Shown: positions 24,854 to 37,098 of the stretch, one piece after another
Layout of the letters: every line of letters starts with the position of its first letter
Numbering within the stretch: the first letter of the stretch is position 1
NCBI GenBank assembly: GCA_003999685.1
Contig: CP021229.1
Location: 1,550,001 to 1,614,000, forward strand
Reading direction: 5' to 3'
DNA from: Taiwanofungus camphoratus
Taxonomy: Eukaryota; Basidiomycota; Agaricomycetes; Polyporales; Taiwanofungaceae
DNA: 64,000 nt
Made by a program: the position numbers and the translations under genes
The notes under the pieces: model-generated
What the model was told of the DNA's origin: nothing
The model's input: only the letters and a program-made list of their open reading frames with translations
Databases searched by the model: none

Positions 24854-26887
24854 GGTGTGTCGTGTCCTCTTGGCCTCTCGTCCTGGCCGTCACCAACTTG
24901 TGGCAGAAGTCGAGCAAGTGGAAAAGTCGAGTGAGATCATATAACATCATCGTCCGTGGAAAGCGCGAGAACGTTTATGATGTTTGATGTTATTGAAAGC
25001 AAGCGATTCTGATGATCATGCATGTTGACTGATAAAGCTCATGGCGGGAAGCAGATGATCAACTTACACTTCCCACCAAGGTCACAAACAGTAATAAGTG
25101 TGTCAGGATTCAATATTACAGTAATATTCATTGGGCAAGGAGGGCAAGGCATTTGCCAATATTCGCTAATACGTCGGCATATACAATCACGTGACTAGTA
25201 GATAGCATTCGGTGTAAAAAACAGTACAAGTGCACGCCAAAAGGTCCTGTATGCGGATGCTACCTTAGGCGTATACAGTACACCACGACTTCAAAAATCA
25301 ACCTGCAAGAATGCTGTTCAGTGAGACATTCCCAATAAAACACCTGATGAGAGGATGCTGAAGCCTCAGCGAACATACGATGTCCTTCATATATGATTCG
25401 GACATATGCTTGTAAAGTTTCAAGAAAATCATCGGCAAGGAAAGGGGGTAGGAGACGCACAAGTACAGAGGACTCCCCACTCACCTCAACTATCTAACAT
25501 GTCAACATGTCTGTTTCTGGAACGTGGAGCAATCAGTGCAACATGTCTCAGTCGCAAGGAATGACCTTCAGGGGGTGGTGTATGCTAGCAAAGGGCACAT
25601 CCGAGCAATTTCGTTCGTCGCCCGCTAACGACTCTCGTCACAAGGGCCCCAAAATAGTAGCAAACTCACATATCCCATGACGCGTAAAAAAGCGTAGGTC
25701 AGACTTGAAACTAGGAAAGAAATGGCTCAGCAAATAAACAACTAAAACATGAGAAGGAAAGACAAAAAAGCTCCGTTGGTGATGCATGTAGAGTGCGGCT
25801 CATGGGAGATCGCCATCTCAAATGTTATGGATAACAATCTTCATAGCAAACCAAAGCTGCAAGACTGACTCACCCGTCAACCATCTCGAAGAACGCACGA
25901 CTTCACTACGAAGATCCTGACCAAGAGTCAAGAGTTCGCAAGAGGATTTTCCGCTGGACTTTAAGTACTAAGCCGGCACTTGGAGCGGAGTTGAACAGCT
26001 GTACAGTTGCTCGCGTATAAAAAGGCCTCGGCGACCGTGCCATTGTCGTGTTAGAACGCTTCCGTCTGGAGGATTCTGCTGCAGAGCATGTTCGTTTATT
26101 GGTACATCACTGGTGAGTATCTAGCTGCGTGGTGGGCGGTTGGCGATTGCTGCAATCGCCACTTGTGATGAATCATTCAATCAGTTCTGCTTCCGAAGGG
26201 AGAGCAATCTCCTTGTGGACAACGTTTATACCAAAACTCTCAATCCTGATACCTCTTCTTCTGCTACCGTGCCTGTTCATTACTGATATCTTTCTCCATC
26301 AGGCGTCTTGTATTATATCATACATCAATAGCTGTTTTTGTCCGTAGGTGAGTAGCTAGTTCCGTCATGTTTTACGGGATGAAACCAAGTTCATCCATTC
26401 TTTGAATGTCTTCTCACGCACCTCACCATGTCCGCCTCGACAACTTTCATCGGTTGTTGAGGTGCGCCTATTGTGCGTCGTCTTGATGTACATGGGTTGG
26501 GCATGCCGGGGCTTACGTGTGGGAGGGAATCTGAAAACACTGGCTTCTCTGATCAATCTTACTATGGTTACAGTTTTTGAGAAGGCTTGCTGACTGTGTT
26601 CCAATGCTTAGGTTGGTATTTTCTCTCGATAACGTCTCATTGCGGAGTTACTCTTGTTTTTCCTGTTGTATCAGCTGCTGCTTCACTTGACAATAAATAT
26701 CCCTATCTCGCAAGTATGTGCGCTTGAAATATGAGTACACGTATAGCAATTGTTTATTTCAGCGTACTAGGTATATGCAAGTACATGAATTGTAGTTTAT
26801 CCCCTCTAACGGCTTGTACGAGACCACTAGCCACCACCCTCTGTAAAAAAGCGTAGTCCACGTTTGTGCAAATTTTGCAGGGGTGAC
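24854..26887. other. Intergenic, with one TATA-driven unresolved transcript
   Basis: About 2 kb. The phosphatase promoter lies at its left end. From 26016 a promoter-like stretch and possible small exons appear (separate entry). A minus-strand frame of 74 codons at 25260-25484 has no recognised domain. Confidence 0.45.
26016..26025 (+). promoter_or_regulatory. TATA box of unresolved short transcript
   Basis: TATAAAAAGG lies 63 bp before an ATG at 26088. The first exon reads MFVYWYIT and meets a consensus donor GTGAGT at 26112. Acceptors near 26184 and 26300 exist, but no join gives a clearly coding product, so the gene model is left open. An AATAAA-like motif occurs near 26690. Confidence 0.35.
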
Positions 26888-27818
26888 TCATGCTTGAGAT
26901 TGCAAGCGCCTAATCTTCGCTCTCTCGGCCTCGTGTTCAGCTTCAAGTTCTCTGAGGGCGGCTTCAGCCCAGCCCATGAAACCATCTCTCTCAAACGCAG
27001 CCTTCAATCGTTGTTCTGCATCAGGCCATGACCATTCTACGCCTCTTGCACTTGCAGCGGATCGCAGAGAAGGCGATCTCGGAGTAACGCTTGTAGCATT
27101 GCCCTCGATGTGCTCATCCTCAGGACCTGGGGGACGGTGAATGCGAGAGGATAAGAACGCCATTTTTGTCACAATGAGCAGGCGCATGCGATCCGCAAAC
27201 TCTTTCGTCTATCACAAGGTTATATAAGGCAGGAGGACCCTATAAAGATGGTACTTACATCTCGTACACCCATGGCCGTCTTGATGCCCAAAACAATTGA
27301 GCTAGCTCCTATACTGACGAGGAGTGTAGCAATACCAAAGGCTTTCGCACAGTACAGAGCCCCATTGAAGCCATCACCTACATCCGGTGTTTCTGACTGA
27401 AAAGGAGGTATTGGAGGATGCGCCGCAGAAGTTCTCGGAGGAGCGGGCTGAGATATGACTGCCTTGGGAGCGGGGGTCACACCACTTGTTCGGCGAGGCG
27501 GAGGGGTATTTGCTAGCATCTTATCTAGCGCGGCAGCTCGCTGGCGCCTTAACAGCACAACGGGCACAGCCAGTGCTACTGTCGTCAATGCTATCTATTA
27601 TATTAAGATGTATCAACTTTGTGGTCCGACATGTGTTTGCGACATAGATTTGAGGCAGCACGTACGAGAGAAATAGGCAGCCAACGCGGAACCTGTTTCT
27701 TCGTATCATTGGTCCCCAAGGATGGGTTATATCCAATTGAATTATGCGGTGTGGAGTGCTTGAGAGTAGAGTCATTGGATTGTGAATTCAAATCTAACTT
27801 GACCGCATTGCTGGACAT
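26888..27818 (-). CDS. TMEM242-like two-helix membrane protein
   Basis: Three exons join in frame from MSSNAVKLDLNSQ (ATG 27818). The first intron starts GTACGTGC after WLPISL and ends ATAATAG before IALTTVALAVPVV, so the first membrane helix spans the junction. A Pro-rich linker follows, then a second helix (AKAFGIATLLVSIGASSIVL), then GIKTAMGVRDTKEFADRMR across the second intron. A charged C-terminal coiled-coil-like tail ends RLQSQA. Two helices followed by a K-x-x-G-V-(x)-EF-x-x-RMR block match my recollection of the TMEM242/DUF1358 family, in animals a mitochondrial inner-membrane ATP-synthase assembly factor. That family call is tentative; mitochondrial location is inferred. Confidence 0.6.
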
Positions 27819-28277
27819 CGTGTTTGACAGAAATCTTCCGCGCGATCGCGCAGAGCATAACGATCACGTGGGCAAAACGCGGTAAGTATCTCGAGTCGCG
27901 ACTCCTAAGTAAACTTCGGTGGATCAGAGTCTTAAGTAAGTACGGCTTGAGACGCCGTGGTGCATGAGTTAGTATTATGTAATATGCATGAAGACAAGCA
28001 ATTGAGCGGGGGTTTCGTCCGAGACGCATTTTATATCCCAAGTGAAACAGTAGTAAACTAGCATTGAGTTTGGAGAGGCTCCTCTAGTGCTTAGAGCGTG
28101 TGGCGTGTAAGTGGTCATTTCAGAATTGTTAACTCCTTGCAGCTTCATTGGGAATCAGTCGTACAGACAAACTCTCGAGCTCTGGGTAGCTAGTACAACA
28201 ACGACGAAACAAGAAAGTAGCGATGAGATCCTATGTCTCTGATAACTGTGACCTCCTTCAGATGCCGCACGGAACGT
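27819..28277. other. Intergenic, no gene seen
   Basis: About 460 bp between the start of the TMEM242-like gene and the stop of the lectin gene, both on the minus strand. Contains the promoter of the former and the 3'UTR of the latter. Confidence 0.45.
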
Positions 28278-28963
28278 CTAGCTTGAACTGATGACGGGAA
28301 TAAAGACCCACTTGTCACCGCCGTCCGTGCGCAAACCGCCAACGGTAATCTATCAAATATTATAATTACCACGCGAAGAAATAAGACTTTGTGGGTGAAT
28401 GCTTTGCTGTACGCACCTGGGTCCCTGCTGCCGAGGAAGTGGCTTGCCAATAAAGTTCTGTGTCGACGACACGGATGCTAGAAAAAAGGTAGGATGAGCC
28501 AACCTTACTTAATCAAGAGACGGACCGTGGCATACTAGTACTGGGAGCCAGCGGAGGCTTCAATAGACACCGTATGAGACGAGCCAGAGACGAGCCCGGA
28601 TCCCTGTACCAGAATAAGAGCAGTCAGATACATTTCAAGGTCATTTCGTGATGCCCACGTAAAACTTACATTACTATTCTCGGTTGTCGTTACATATAAG
28701 TCGCTGTAAGCTACAGACTGGACAGTCTTCAAGTTGCCTCCGCCATTGGTCGCTAATTGCCACTAAGTACATATGTTTTCAGGGCATAGTCAAGCAGAGC
28801 GATATTGATGTAGTACCTGCTGGTTGGTGTTACCAAAAGGCTGAGTGTCCAACGTGTAGACAATAATGGAGACGCCAGTCGCATCTTGAGCATTCTCGAG
28901 ATCAACATATAACTCTGTGCCAGCGTTCAGAATGTTGTAGGTGCCGTCTGGAAGTGAAGCCAT
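28278..28963 (-). CDS. Ricin-B type (beta-trefoil) lectin
   Basis: Small cytosolic-type carbohydrate-binding protein without signal peptide, about 145 residues, starting MASLPDGTYNILNAG at 28963 and ending at 28278. Five exons join in frame over introns of about 50-70 bp. The beta-trefoil pattern is visible as repeated Q-x-W-like positions: NTNQQWQLATNGG, ELYWQATSS and GGDKWVFIPV, one per trefoil lobe. Length, the PDGTYNI start and the repeats fit mushroom ricin-B lectins of the Clitocybe nebularis type, which bind GalNAc-containing glycans and are regarded as defence proteins against grazers. A TATA box 56 bp upstream suggests strong expression. One junction (donor GTACTA near 28550) is non-ideal and should be checked against a transcript. 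Confidence 0.8.
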
Positions 28964-29018
28964 AAGTGCGAGTGTGTTTGCAAGAGGTGGATGACTTGAG
29001 CTGAGGGAGAACGAGATG

Positions 29019-29026
29019 TATTTATA
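29019..29026 (-). promoter_or_regulatory. TATA box of lectin gene
   Basis: TATAAATA on the minus strand, 56 bp upstream of the lectin ATG at 28963. The short leader between them is C/A-rich with no upstream ATG. Confidence 0.6.
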
Positions 29027-31256
29027 GGAAGTGCGCAATACTCAATACAAGATCTCAACGGCAGCAGTGTTTCCCTCTGCTTGGTCAAGCGCTGTCTGCG
29101 TAAGATGACGCCGCAGAAGGTACGGAACATTGTGTGGCCCCATGATCATATGGTTGAACTGGGCCTTGTCAATTCATGAGACGTGTACAGTAGACAGCGG
29201 GATGGAAGCTATACTACTACTTACCCTGGAATGGTGTCACATGGTGTGATATCAAGGCTATGACAATGGATTGGAACGGGATGCACTGGAAAAATGAAAG
29301 AATATAGAACTCACGGGCTGTAATTTTGGAAGTTCGAAGGGCTGGTATTCGGAGAAAGCTACCAGCATCGCGGTACTGCGGGGATATTCTTAACGGATAT
29401 TGCCTTAGCGCAGGCTCGTGAACCCTCACGAGACTATGTCTGTATACTTTCGAAGTATAACAGCCAATTGTTGCAGACACGTTCATCAGCGTGTGCTTCT
29501 CTCTCGAGTGAGCGCTGAGCAGTCAGACGGTAAGCGATTACGAACCGTCTTTTGACAAGTAGATTTTGGTAGGCCTTCCCAGACTCTAGTCTTCTCGACC
29601 GCAATTTGTGAGCTCGACAGACGGGCCGCAAGTAATTGCCCGATGAGCAATGTGGGCCTAGACGCTTATAGAGCTGGGCAAACAACACTGCATAGCGGAA
29701 ACATAACAGGTGTTTACTAAGCGGGGAAAGCATCAGCGGGTCATACCAGTTGATCCTAAGCAGGCTTCAATAGCCATGGTCAATGATCCGGGTATGCTAT
29801 ACACTCCGAGCATGCTTTGACAAATAGAAGACGCTGCCTTTCTTGACTTTCGTGAGAGGTAGTCATTCTTTGAGACATGAAGTATGCCTGCAGCAAAGTA
29901 GGAGCGAGCAGAAGTAAGACTTAGTCTTGAGGATCGCGCCCAGTCACTGTCAAAATCGTACGCACTGTGTGCAAAAGATACATGTTCAACATTGTCGTTG
30001 AGGTGAAAAATTATCTGAAATCATCACATGCATACATTTGGAGTGTGTGGTGGTCGAGGCAGAGACCCGACCAAGTACAAGGCTTTCGCAAAGATCCTTC
30101 CGTGTCTTGGTCCTCTTCCCAGTGTATGGAGTCATTCCTTCACTGAATTGAAAAGATGGAAAGATGAACAACAAGGTTTAAAAAGATGCGGAACCAATCG
30201 AAGAGGGAAACAACGCAGATGGGAAAAGACAGAACTACGATCAGAAACTCGAAAATACCAGGAGCAGCGGGTAGATGCTTCCAGCCCAAAGTTTGAGTAT
30301 GGCAGTGGATATTCATCTCTTACTTTTCCACTGTCACGAGTCAGAACCTTGCTAACAGGGACAACGGGTAACCTGTTGTAGCACAAGGGCCATGAAGAAA
30401 ACGGAATTTGGACAGCTTTCGGGAAGGTACCGGATCCAATGTCAAAAAGGCAGGCAAGATCATAAGAACAACAAAAACTGACTTCTAGAGCATTCTGGAC
30501 TGCGAGTTGAAGGCGTCAGTGAACACATTGGAAGATGACATATGGTTCACATACATGATGTCACCTGCTTGGTGAGCATACAAAAGACGTGTAAGAATGC
30601 AAAATTTCGCAATCCGGATGAAAATGCCTTCTCGGGTGCCAAAGTCGAGCACTGAAAACTTCCAACTAAAGGTGGTAGCAGGACATCTCCAACATTTTTT
30701 CACAAGCCTAATTGTACGTATTGCCCCCTAAACCCTCACAAAGACGGCCCCTCACAATCCATGGGGAGTCATACCACGTTCGTTTCTGAACACGAGATAC
30801 TCGGCCTCGGGTCGTCCTGCCCTTGTAACAAGGTGCCCCTTTTCGAGTACATTTGCAAATTCTGATACAGCCCTGTCAGCGATCACACACGGAGCCGAGT
30901 GCAAGAGCACTAGTCATACAAGCGCCTCGACGAGTAGCCAGCTGCCATTGTTTGGTACTTCCCGTCCCTAATGTACCGGGACGGCGGGATATGCGACACG
31001 GCCTTCGCTCGCCATGGCACTTCTAAACAAATATGCGCAAGAGGTCCTGAGTGCGCGAAAGTCTCAGGTAATGTTTCTGCATGTCCTTGATAAAAAGTGT
31101 TTTGATAAGCTGACCGTCACGGCTACAATGCTGGGTTGAGACCGGGAAGCTGAGTGCTGTCAAAAGGACGTACTCAGCGACTGCTTGATTCAGCTACCTG
31201 TATGTGTCGAGTGCAATGTTACGCAAACAAGCTATCCCACTATCGTCTTTTGTCAA
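29027..31256. other. Gene-poor stretch
   Basis: About 2.2 kb upstream of the lectin. Frames of up to 117 codons (30028-30381, +) show no domain. A short inverted repeat, CCGTCCC...GGGACGG, sits at about 30968-30990. No gene or RNA recognised. Confidence 0.4.
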
Positions 31257-32481
31257 CTAGGTAGTGAAGACTTCCCAAGTCAATAGAGGCTTGACTTTAA
31301 CCCCTTGGATGCCCTTATCCTTTGCAATTCTGTGCCACAGCTTAAGGTTCAGGCTGACACTTTTGAAATAAGGACATCTAACATGCCGTATAGCGTTGAG
31401 AAACCAATTTCTCTGAATAAACGCTGAGAAATGATACCTCCAAGTCGCGTCCTTCCGGCTGGTGCTTCGAATTTGCAAGTCTTTAACGTTTTACGGTCAG
31501 ATGACGACATGTAGACGTACACATTAGAACGCCAAAAAAAGCTCATCCAGTGTGTCGATCCGCTGTGCCCATTGATAATAGGGAGCTTTGTCAGCGGTGA
31601 GTCCGAGAAACTCGAAGTCGTGCCACTATAGCTGTTCATCAGTTCTCTTTTCCGCTTTAGCCACCAGGCTAACATCATTTTGCGACCCCTGGCCTTTGGA
31701 TTTCCTCCCGGATATTGTGCCAGCTGAGGCATAACGACATTGCAAGACAAGTCCAGACAGTAGAGGTTGATGTCGCCAGTCACTAATTCTTGAATCTCGG
31801 AAAACTATGTCGATACAACGCTTTGCCGACATAACAGAGATGCCAGACGGATTGTCGTCGAGCGCGAACGGATGGACTCTAGGGTTGCAATTAGCACTAA
31901 CTTGATAAAGTCCGAGTGGTTTACCTTCTGTAAAAATTGCAGCAAAAAGCCAGATTTACATAAGATTATATAAGTAAACAGTTTTCGACTACACGATGTC
32001 TGAGAACACACAAAAATTAGACAAAGGCGTGTTGCGGCGGTCTGACAAATTTTCGTGCAAATGTGCGAACCAAATACCTTTCTGCGCTCGCAGACAGAGC
32101 CAGAAAAAAGGGAAGTCATGTCACATAGCGCACAATTGGGTCCACCATTCAAGTGTCGACTCACTCCAGGCACAATCCTCGTCCTCCTCATCTTCGAACG
32201 ATGCAACAATGTGATTGAAGAACATTGGTGCACCGAAACCGGCATCGTGAGCAGACCACCGTGTTTATGAACGCAAGAATAGCCCTGTAGACAGTTACAG
32301 CGTGCTCACTCCTCCGTCGTCCTGTACGGATCAACAAGACATTAGTAGAATGGGTATATGCGCCAAGTGACACGCACATAGACAGTATAAGCACTTCCAA
32401 CTCCTCAAGCTCCTCATCGTCGCTATCCTCGTGGAGACAGAAACGGTTATCATAGTCATCATGTCTACATTCTACGTCCAA
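31257..32481 (-). pseudogene. Unresolved coding-like region, possible decayed gene
   Basis: Several minus-strand frames have protein-like composition but do not join cleanly. An acidic start (HEDSDDEELEELEVLILSM) is followed by basic segments near 32300. Further on come NCNPRVHPFALDDNPSGISV with MSAKRCIDIVFRDSRISDW, then LTADKAPYYQWAQRIDTLDE, and a last piece with ATWRYHFSAFIQRNWFLNAI. These pieces lie in different frames with stops between them, and splice sites at some joins are weak. It may be a multi-exon lineage-specific gene or a broken copy. I do not recognise the family. Confidence 0.3.
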
Positions 32482-32635
32482 TAGTGGTGATGGTCAATAG
32501 CAGAGCAATGTGGTGCAGCGAATATAGAAATGATACATCAAATATGTGAGTGGAGAGGTGACGATGAGACTGAGAGCAGTATCGTAGGATAAACAAGCAA
32601 AAAATGCGCATCAGAGGGTCAATGTACAACAAATG

Positions 32636-35313
32636 CTAGTTGATGAGTCCCTTCACTCTTCCCTTCACCCAAACGTCTTTCAGCTCTACGGCTTGTATTC
32701 CGTCCTGTTGTCGTTTCCATCTGCCCACCAGGTCTCGCGCTTCGACAGGAGCAACTGCATTGTCACGAGTTCCGACCGTGATGTGCAGTAGCTTCTGCAC
32801 CTCTGGGGAGAGTTGGAGGACGGAGTCTAGCCCTTTTTGTTCAGGGCCCGCATCATCCATGGAGACTGAAAGATCTGACACGGTAGCCGCCATAATCCGA
32901 TCGTCCCATACTACATGTCCCAGGCGGAAACTGAACAGGGGCGGCGAGGCAAGGGCATGAAGGTCTCTGCACCTCTTCCACAGTGGCTGCTCTGCCGGTA
33001 GAGACTTCGAGTGCACGATTGTCACATGTGGTCGTGGTGTCACACGATTTTGTAGCGACAACTGCTCCCAAAATTTCTTGGCGGCATTCGGCACGTCCTG
33101 TTCGGCCATTCTCTTGCCTATGATGTCTTTCAGGTCGACTTCAGCCAGGATACCATAGTATCGCGCAGCGGACATCTTTTTCGCCTTTTGGTCGTCCGCC
33201 TTCTTCGTCGTGGGCGCATAGCCCCGCGCCACGGCAAGCGCCTCGCCCATTTTCTCCTGGTCCGGCTTAGGAACACCGATTATGCGCACGCAGGCATCGA
33301 CCGCCCTCGCGAGCGCATCCTCCAGGGACTCTTCGAAATCCATTTCGATCGCCACGTCCACTTCGCTGTCAGATAGCTCCTCTGCGCCGCGCAGGAACTG
33401 CCAGATGACGTCCTCGTGCGTTTTCGCGAGCGTGTCTGCGCGCAGTGACTGGTGGTTCTCACCCCGCTGAAGGACACGGTCTCCGCAGATCCGGTGTATC
33501 GTCGCAAGAGGTTGATCGAAGGACCAGTTTAGGGCCATAAGCCGGACGGGCGGGTCGAAACTACGGACAGCCTCGCGCAGCGCTTGGCGGTGTTGTTTTA
33601 GGTGGTTATTTCTAAAGTCACGGCGTTGTATCAATGTGTACTAAATGAAAGGCGGCCAACGACGAACCTATCAGCAATAACGACGTCGTGAGTCTTGAGC
33701 AAGTTGATGACATTTTTGACGAAGACGGGCGCTGGTTTCTTGGCATGCACGTCGTCGCTCTGCGTATGACCAAAGCCAAACAGATGCGCCAGGGCAACCG
33801 AGATAGAAGTCTTGCCTATATGGAAATGAGCGAGAGCTGGAATACATTGTCACATGAGCAAGGACGTACCAACTCCAGGAACAGCAACAGGCACGATCAT
33901 TGTCTTGCCAGACTTGCTGTCATTCTCCCTGTTCAGTCCCTTCTCCTCTGGAAGCTGACCCGTGTCAGACACCGCTTTCCCGCCCGCCCCACTTTCCAGC
34001 CACGCGAGGAACCGCTCCCTGGTTGCGATGATGCCCTTCCCTTTTTGGTACTCCGAGAACTGCGCTCTATCGCGCTTGATCTCGCCGATGACCCAATCCA
34101 CATAGACCTTGGTCTCCGGGCGGCGGAGCTTGCTTTTTGGCAGGTTCCCGCTACTCGGGCCCTTGGACAGCAAGATCTTGGTCACCTCGCGCCAGTCGCG
34201 GTACATCATATACGGCTCGTCGAACTTGACCTTGAAGAAGAACGAGGAGCCGGATGCGTACGGCGGTGGCGAGGAAGACTTTTGGCATCTTGCGGTCCCG
34301 ACGACGTGCGTGCGGACGACAAAGCCTTCCAGTGCCTCGCCGTTCCACTTGCCGGATTTGCCGACCTGCTCGGTGAAGTCCTTCACTTCTGGGATCGTCT
34401 CGAGCACAGTGGACGGAGTGGTGATGAAGCCCCATTCTCTGGCAAACGAATCGACGACGTCCTGATCCATGGTCCTGAAATTCTTTGAAGTTTGGTTGAG
34501 GCCGTGGAGGTGCAGCCCTGTTTTCTCCGGCCCATAAGGGAGAACGTGCTCTTCGAACGAGTCGTCGCAGAGCTGAGGAATGTGTTGATTACGATAAAGA
34601 CTTTGGTAGAATACTGTATGCATACGCACCTCGGCGACCGCGGTCCATTTATTCTCCCATAGCGCAGACGCGAGTTGTTCCTCGGTCTTGCCACTGTCAG
34701 CAAGGTGCCTGCGCAGCCACCGCTCGCCCGCCTGGGCGTGACTCTCAGATGCAGCATTATTGGAGTGCCCGAGCGCGTGTTTCGAGGTGACAAGGAGTCT
34801 CGAGGGCGAAAGGGGCGCAATGAAAATGATGCAGCCGTTCGACTTGAGGGTGAGAGTGTATGGGGGACCGGTGTGTGCCTCGAGCGACGCCCACTGGTCC
34901 CGAGATCAATGCTCAGGGCGGGTTGGTAGCCGTGCTCATAGGGATGCACGTACCGTAGTCCAGGGAACTTCTCCAATGTTGAAGAACTTGTCGTATCCCC
35001 TGGCGACAATGCGATGTGCCATCTCGCTCCCGGCCTGAACATCTTCGGTGAACAGACCCCGCGCGAGGGTCGGGAACGGCGACGGGACGTCGTAATACTT
35101 GAACTCGTTCATCTTCCAGCTCCGTATGACGGTAGTTTCTGGATCTGCAGGTACACGGTACTCCGTAGACCGCACCAGTTTTGGATTTTTTTTTGAGAGC
35201 GCCAGCAGCTCTGCCACTAGCTCCGAGTCCTCCTGAGAAGTAGACTCCTTGAGAGAAAGCGCGTCCATCTGGCTGGTCGGCTGCGAAGTCGCCGGGGAAG
35301 GTGATGCTGCCAT
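32636..35313 (-). CDS. TRL1: Fungal tRNA ligase (ligase / kinase / cyclic phosphodiesterase)
   Basis: Joins tRNA halves after intron removal and, in fungi with the pathway, ligates HAC1-type mRNA in the unfolded-protein response. Exons run from MAASPSPATSQPTSQ (35313; an in-frame Met at 35406 is an alternative) to GRVKGLIN at 32636. The N-terminal adenylyltransferase has the nucleotidyl-Lys motif YTLTLKSNGCIIF just after the first intron, with GEALEGFVVRT and FFFKVKFDEPY further on. The central kinase has a P-loop split by an intron (PVAVPGVGKTSISVAL). The C-terminal phosphodiesterase has both HxT motifs, RPHVTIVHS and LLHITVGT. All three domains are in the fungal order, about 800 residues. 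This enzyme class is absent in that form from animals. Confidence 0.95.
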
Positions 35314-35656
35314 GCTTGTCTTGAGCTTCCGCCACAGGACTGGCCCTGCGGTACTTCTGAAACGACTATGAGCTAGGGTGCAGAGAGGGCAATTGCCCGG
35401 TATCAAAATCCGTAGATACAGGACGGCTGCGGTTAACGTTAAGTCTTGTGTTGCTCTTCGAGGTTAGAGTCAGATGCACGCGGCATAACAAAGATTGCAG
35501 AGTCATTTCCGAGTTCGTGTATGACGTTCGGACGCAGAGCGCTTATAAGTAGATTAACGATCATCTTATCACAACGGAGATGAAATTGCTATCTATCCAG
35601 TCATGGTCATGTAAGTAAGTACAACTACAAAACCGATTCAGAACAAATTATTCACA
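35314..35656. other. tRNA ligase promoter region
   Basis: About 340 bp upstream of the ligase start and up to the inverted-repeat element. No further gene seen. Confidence 0.4.
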
Positions 35657-37098
35657 AGAACTGTCGCGCGGCCAAATATGCGTAAATTTTTGCCTCGACC
35701 GCATCTGCAGCACCTTCGACTTCAAATCAGGATATCTCTCGAACGACTCAGCGTTTTCATATTCTGTCAACAGATTTGGATTCTACTCATTGACATGGAG
35801 GGCATGGTGCCCACTATGTCTTTATCTGGCTACTATGTCATGGTTGGCTATCTGTGTGCACTCCCGAGCTTCAAATTGAATTTACACTCAACATACAGTT
35901 CAGATGGTCTTACAAACTGATGGAGAAGTATTAGATAGATGGTGGGCAGGGCACCATGCAGATTTTAGAGAGGAGACATGGCTGGAAAGGTGAGGTTTGA
36001 TATGTATACTTTAGACAGGAGTTCCCTTTATGTTTTGCCATTTCCTTTCAACATCTTGGGCACATGTATTGTAATCCATCATAGCAGAGTGTCTTTAGAT
36101 TGTACACAATATAAAAAATTGGGTTCAATGTTGAACTATAAGTGAGAACATACATTGGTTACTGTAGGCTAGAAACTTGTTTGGTGTCACAATGCTTGAT
36201 GTTGGGACAGCTGAAACTGATTCATAATGCTCTGGAATATTGTTGGTGTTTTGAAGTGTCTGAATAGTACACAATGGTCAGAGTTCTCCAGAGGGCATCC
36301 TATACCACAAGCTAATAACATATGTAGTATGCACAATGAAAACAACCAAAATGGAACATATTTGCTTACAAAAATTATATTTTGTCTTGCCTGTAGTCCA
36401 TATACAGTATTTCCATCATTTCTGAGAGCTGTCTGAGCACCCCATTCAACATGAACACTGTTTCGAGCTGTAGAGTGTGCATTAGAAGTTAATATAGTGG
36501 TTTGATACCAACCTTGCTGGTACCATGCCCTCCAGCTTACCAAGCATAAACCAATTCTGTTGATAGAAAGTGAATTTGTTGAGTTATTCAGAGATCTTGC
36601 AGCTCAAAGCTGGGGGTGGTGCAGACACAGCTGAGATGAAAATTTGTGTCTATTCAGCCATGCAGCTCACTTCCAGGGAATAGAAATATGTTCTGAGATT
36701 TTATATAACAGTCTGGTACATAACCATGCAAGATGCATGAGGGAGAAAAGCAGAAAAGGTAGGTATGATTATTGTCCAAGCAGCATGCATCGTACCTCAC
36801 ACTTCGAGCCACATCTCCTTCTCAAAATCTGTATGGTGCCCTGCCCACCATCTATCTAACACTTCTCCATCAGTTTGTAAGACCATCCGAGCCGTTCATT
36901 GAGTGTAAATTCAATTTGAAGCTTGGGAGTGCACACAGATAGCCAACCATGACATAGTAGCCAAATAAAGACATAGTGGGCACCATGCCCTCCGTGTCAA
37001 CAAGCAGAATCCAAGTCCATTCAGATAATGTGAAAACACTGAACCATTCGATTGAAGCAAAAATTTACGCATATTTGGCCGTGCGACAGTTCTCGTAA
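35657..37098. mobile_element. Inverted-repeat (fold-back) element with internal related copy
   Basis: Two arms of about 310-345 bp face each other: left 35657-36000, right 36787-37098 (reverse complement). They begin with the same AACTGTCGCGCGGCCAAATA-like end (GAACTGTCGCACGGCC on the right) and share long near-identical stretches, for example GGCATGGTGCCCACTATGTC and CTTACAAACTGATGGAGAAG. The left arm has extra or diverged bases at about 35695-35750. The centre (about 36180-36600) holds a third, more distant copy in the orientation of the right arm (TCAACAGAATTGGTTTATGC, then GGAGGGCATGG). No transposase frame was recognised and no target-site duplication was found. A non-autonomous element or a rearranged repeat cluster is inferred. 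Confidence 0.65.
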
